Assembly: GCA_050292445.1 (NCBI GenBank)
Contig: JBNKLQ010000272.1
Coordinates: forward strand, 1-7,895
Origin: Leptofilum sp050292445
GTDB lineage: Bacteria > Chloroflexota > Anaerolineae > Promineifilales > Promineifilaceae
Reading direction: 5' to 3'
DNA length: 7,895 nt
Shown: piece after piece, positions 7,064 through 7,895 of the stretch
How the letters are laid out: each line of letters begins with the position of its first letter
Position numbering within the stretch: position 1 is the stretch's first letter
Program-made: the position numbers and the translations under genes
The notes under the pieces: generated by a model
The model's input: the letters and a program-made list of their open reading frames with translations, nothing else
Databases searched by the model: none
What the model was told of the DNA's origin: nothing

Positions 7064-7090
7064 TTTGAGCAAACTCTTATTTGAGCAACT
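7064..7090. repeat. Tandem direct repeat TTTGAGCAA-ACT, possible operator
   Basis: TTTGAGCAAACT at 7064-7075 is repeated as TTTGAGCAACT at 7080-7090, with a start-to-start distance of 16 bases. The pair lies about 140-170 bases upstream of the giant regulator's start. Two close direct copies could bind a regulator, but the short length leaves chance possible. Confidence 0.35.
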
Positions 7091-7124
7091 CATTATTCAA
7101 TTAGGCACTACTCTGTGAAACAAA

Positions 7125-7147
7125 AATTTAATAATTGCCCCAATTAT
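7125..7147 (-). terminator. Possible weak intrinsic terminator of the glycosyltransferase gene (17-bp palindrome)
   Basis: ATAATTG (7131-7137), CCC loop, CAATTAT (7141-7147) is a perfect 7-bp stem with a 3-base loop. On the minus strand it is followed by TAAATTTTTG, an interrupted T-run. It lies about 100 bases after the glycosyltransferase stop codon. The stem is AT-rich and therefore weak, so an operator is an equal possibility. Confidence 0.35.
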
Positions 7148-7245
7148 GCACGGTACTATGACGAAATCCTAGTTCACATAATGAGAAGTTGGTACTAGCT
7201 CTCTCCAGAGGTCATAGGTAATGGGTACTGAAAATGGGGCTATAT

Positions 7246-7895
7246 TTAGGCTGGCGCCAATTGCTCGTAAATTTTTAACAATTGAAGCGCTGATTCCTGC
7301 CAGGAGAAATTTTTGACCTGATTCAGTCCAGCACTTACCAATACCTCACGTTGTGAAGAATCAGATAGTAATGCCAGCATGGCGTCTGTCCAGGCAGATT
7401 GATCATCGGGAGGAAGCTGTCGGGCTGCATTTCCGGCCACTTCTGGGAGGGAAGAACTGTTAGAGGTGAGCACGGCCGTACCACACCCCATTGCCTCTAA
7501 CAAAGGCAGACCAAAGCCTTCGTACAAACTAGGAAACACAAACAGCGACGCTTCACTATACAAAGTGGGCAAATCAGCATCATCCACAAAGCCAATGAAA
7601 TGGACGCGTTCTTGCAAACCCTGGCGAGCCACTTCGGCCATCATTTCGTCATACAGCCAGCCTTTGCCGCCGGCAATGACCAGGTGGTGCGGATATTGAT
7701 CCGCCACCGGGCGAAAAGCGCGAATGAGCATCTGGTAATTTTTGCGGGGCTGAACGGTGCCGACGCTGAGAATATAGGGAGTATCGTCAAGATTGTACCG
7801 GCGGCGCACGGCCGTTATCTGCCCCGCATCCGTCACCGGCTTAAACATCACATTCACCCCAGAATACAAAACTGTAATCTTGTCTGCCGGAACCT
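7246..7895 (-). CDS. Glycosyltransferase family 4-type (GT-B fold), C-terminal part, cut by window edge
   Basis: The last 215 residues of the protein are visible; the open frame runs to the window edge without a start, reading VPADKITVLYSGVNV at its beginning. This part is the C-terminal, sugar-nucleotide-binding Rossmann half of a GT-B enzyme: ILSVGTVQPRKNY with the usual arginine-lysine, LVIAGGKGW, then the loop RVHFIGFV, and the EGFGLPLLE motif (the E-x7-E signature of retaining GT4 enzymes) followed by GTAVLTSNSSSLPEVAG. It would transfer a sugar from an NDP-sugar to a lipid or glycan acceptor at the cytoplasmic face, probably in cell-surface polysaccharide synthesis. The spacer after it suggests that it is the last gene of its own unit rather than part of the ATPase pair. 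Donor and acceptor are not predictable. Confidence 0.92.
   Translation of the reverse strand, partial: VPADKITVLYSGVNVMFKPVTDAGQITAVRRRYNLDDTPYILSVGTVQPRKNYQMLIRAFRPVADQYPHHLVIAGGKGWLYDEMMAEVARQGLQERVHFIGFVDDADLPTLYSEASLFVFPSLYEGFGLPLLEAMGCGTAVLTSNSSSLPEVAGNAARQLPPDDQSAWTDAMLALLSDSSQREVLVSAGLNQVKNFSWQESALQLLKIYEQLAPA

Larger units (their letters stand above)
6938..7245. other. Gene-free spacer between glycosyltransferase and giant regulator; likely holds the regulator's promoter
   Basis: No coding sequence on either strand looks real here. The region is more AT-rich than the genes, mainly at 7064-7200. It holds a tandem direct repeat (7064-7090), a 17-bp palindrome (7131-7147), an inverted pair TTGGGGCAA/TTGCCCCAA (7031-7039 and 7135-7143), an inverted pair CTATGAC/GTCATAG (7156-7162 and 7211-7217), three GGTACT copies (7152, 7191, 7224) and one ACGGCCGT (7057-7064). 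The promoter of the ATPase unit should lie here, but no pair of -35 and -10 boxes is good enough to call. Confidence 0.6.
87..7815. repeat. Dispersed over-represented palindrome CGGCCG / ACGGCCGT, 19 copies across the window
   Basis: The full octamer ACGGCCGT starts at 87, 427, 771, 1683, 1790, 2640, 3049, 4826, 7057, 7472 and 7808. The core CGGCCG occurs in addition at 504, 1021, 1949, 2654, 4136, 5129, 5846 and 6642; all of these except 2654 still carry ACGGCCG or CGGCCGT. With equal base use, about 1.9 hexamers and 0.12 octamers would be expected in 7895 bases. Copies lie in every gene and once in the long spacer. In coding sequence they occupy different reading frames, read for example as T-A-V, D-G-R or G-R-P, so codon or protein content does not explain them. 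Confidence 0.85.

Noticed and set aside
87..7815. CRISPR array or tandem repeat as explanation for the recurring CGGCCG
   Set aside because: Copies are only 6-8 bases long, irregularly spaced and lie inside conserved coding sequence; there are no spacers or longer repeats around them.
1..7895. tRNA, rRNA, transposase or integrase genes
   Set aside because: I read the spacers and open frames and found no tRNA-like cloverleaf, rRNA segment or transposase/integrase motif.

Overview
The window is a bacterial chromosomal segment of roughly even GC content in which every supported gene lies on the minus strand, so transcription runs from high to low coordinates. The large STAND-type ATPases, the effector-associated (EAD-like) tail and the general protein style suggest a filamentous or multicellular lineage, most likely Chloroflexota (Anaerolineae/Ardenticatenia-like). 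This is inference from protein style; there is no rRNA or other marker gene to confirm it.

Layout in order of transcription: (1) 7895-7246, the C-terminal half of a GT4-type glycosyltransferase, cut by the window edge. (2) 7245-6924, a 322-bp gene-free spacer with a short palindrome, a tandem direct repeat and, at its end, a very strong Shine-Dalgarno for the next gene. (3) 6923-2730, a 1397-residue mosaic protein: divergent receiver-like domain, APH-type kinase-like domain with an apparent OB-like insertion, Nudix domain, Ig-like beta sandwich, STAND P-loop ATPase, and winged-helix-like C-terminus. (4) 36 bp later, at 2693-1395, a second and smaller STAND-type ATPase that ends in a death-like effector-associated domain. 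(5) A perfect 30-bp palindrome followed by a T-run ends this two-gene unit. (6) A clean sigma70-type promoter (TTGATT, 17 bp, TATAAT) then drives a small protein built from three 16-residue beta repeats (1245-895). (7) After a 96-bp spacer with an inverted CACAGAG repeat come a hotdog-fold acyl-CoA thioesterase (798-313) and, overlapping it by ATGA, the start of a magnesium-chelatase-type AAA+ ATPase that runs off the left edge.

The candidate new system is the pair at 6923-1395. A sensor/regulator giant combines a kinase-like fold, a nucleotide hydrolase fold and a STAND switch ATPase. Its partner is another STAND ATPase with an EAD-like adaptor tail. This architecture fits the NTP-dependent conflict/signalling systems described for multicellular bacteria, but the exact combination and its function are my inference.

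Separately, the whole window is peppered with the palindrome CGGCCG, mostly as ACGGCCGT: 19 hexamers where about 2 are expected by chance, and 11 full octamers where about 0.1 is expected. They fall in all reading frames and also between genes. This looks like a genome-wide DNA-level signature, comparable in kind to HIP1 of cyanobacteria.
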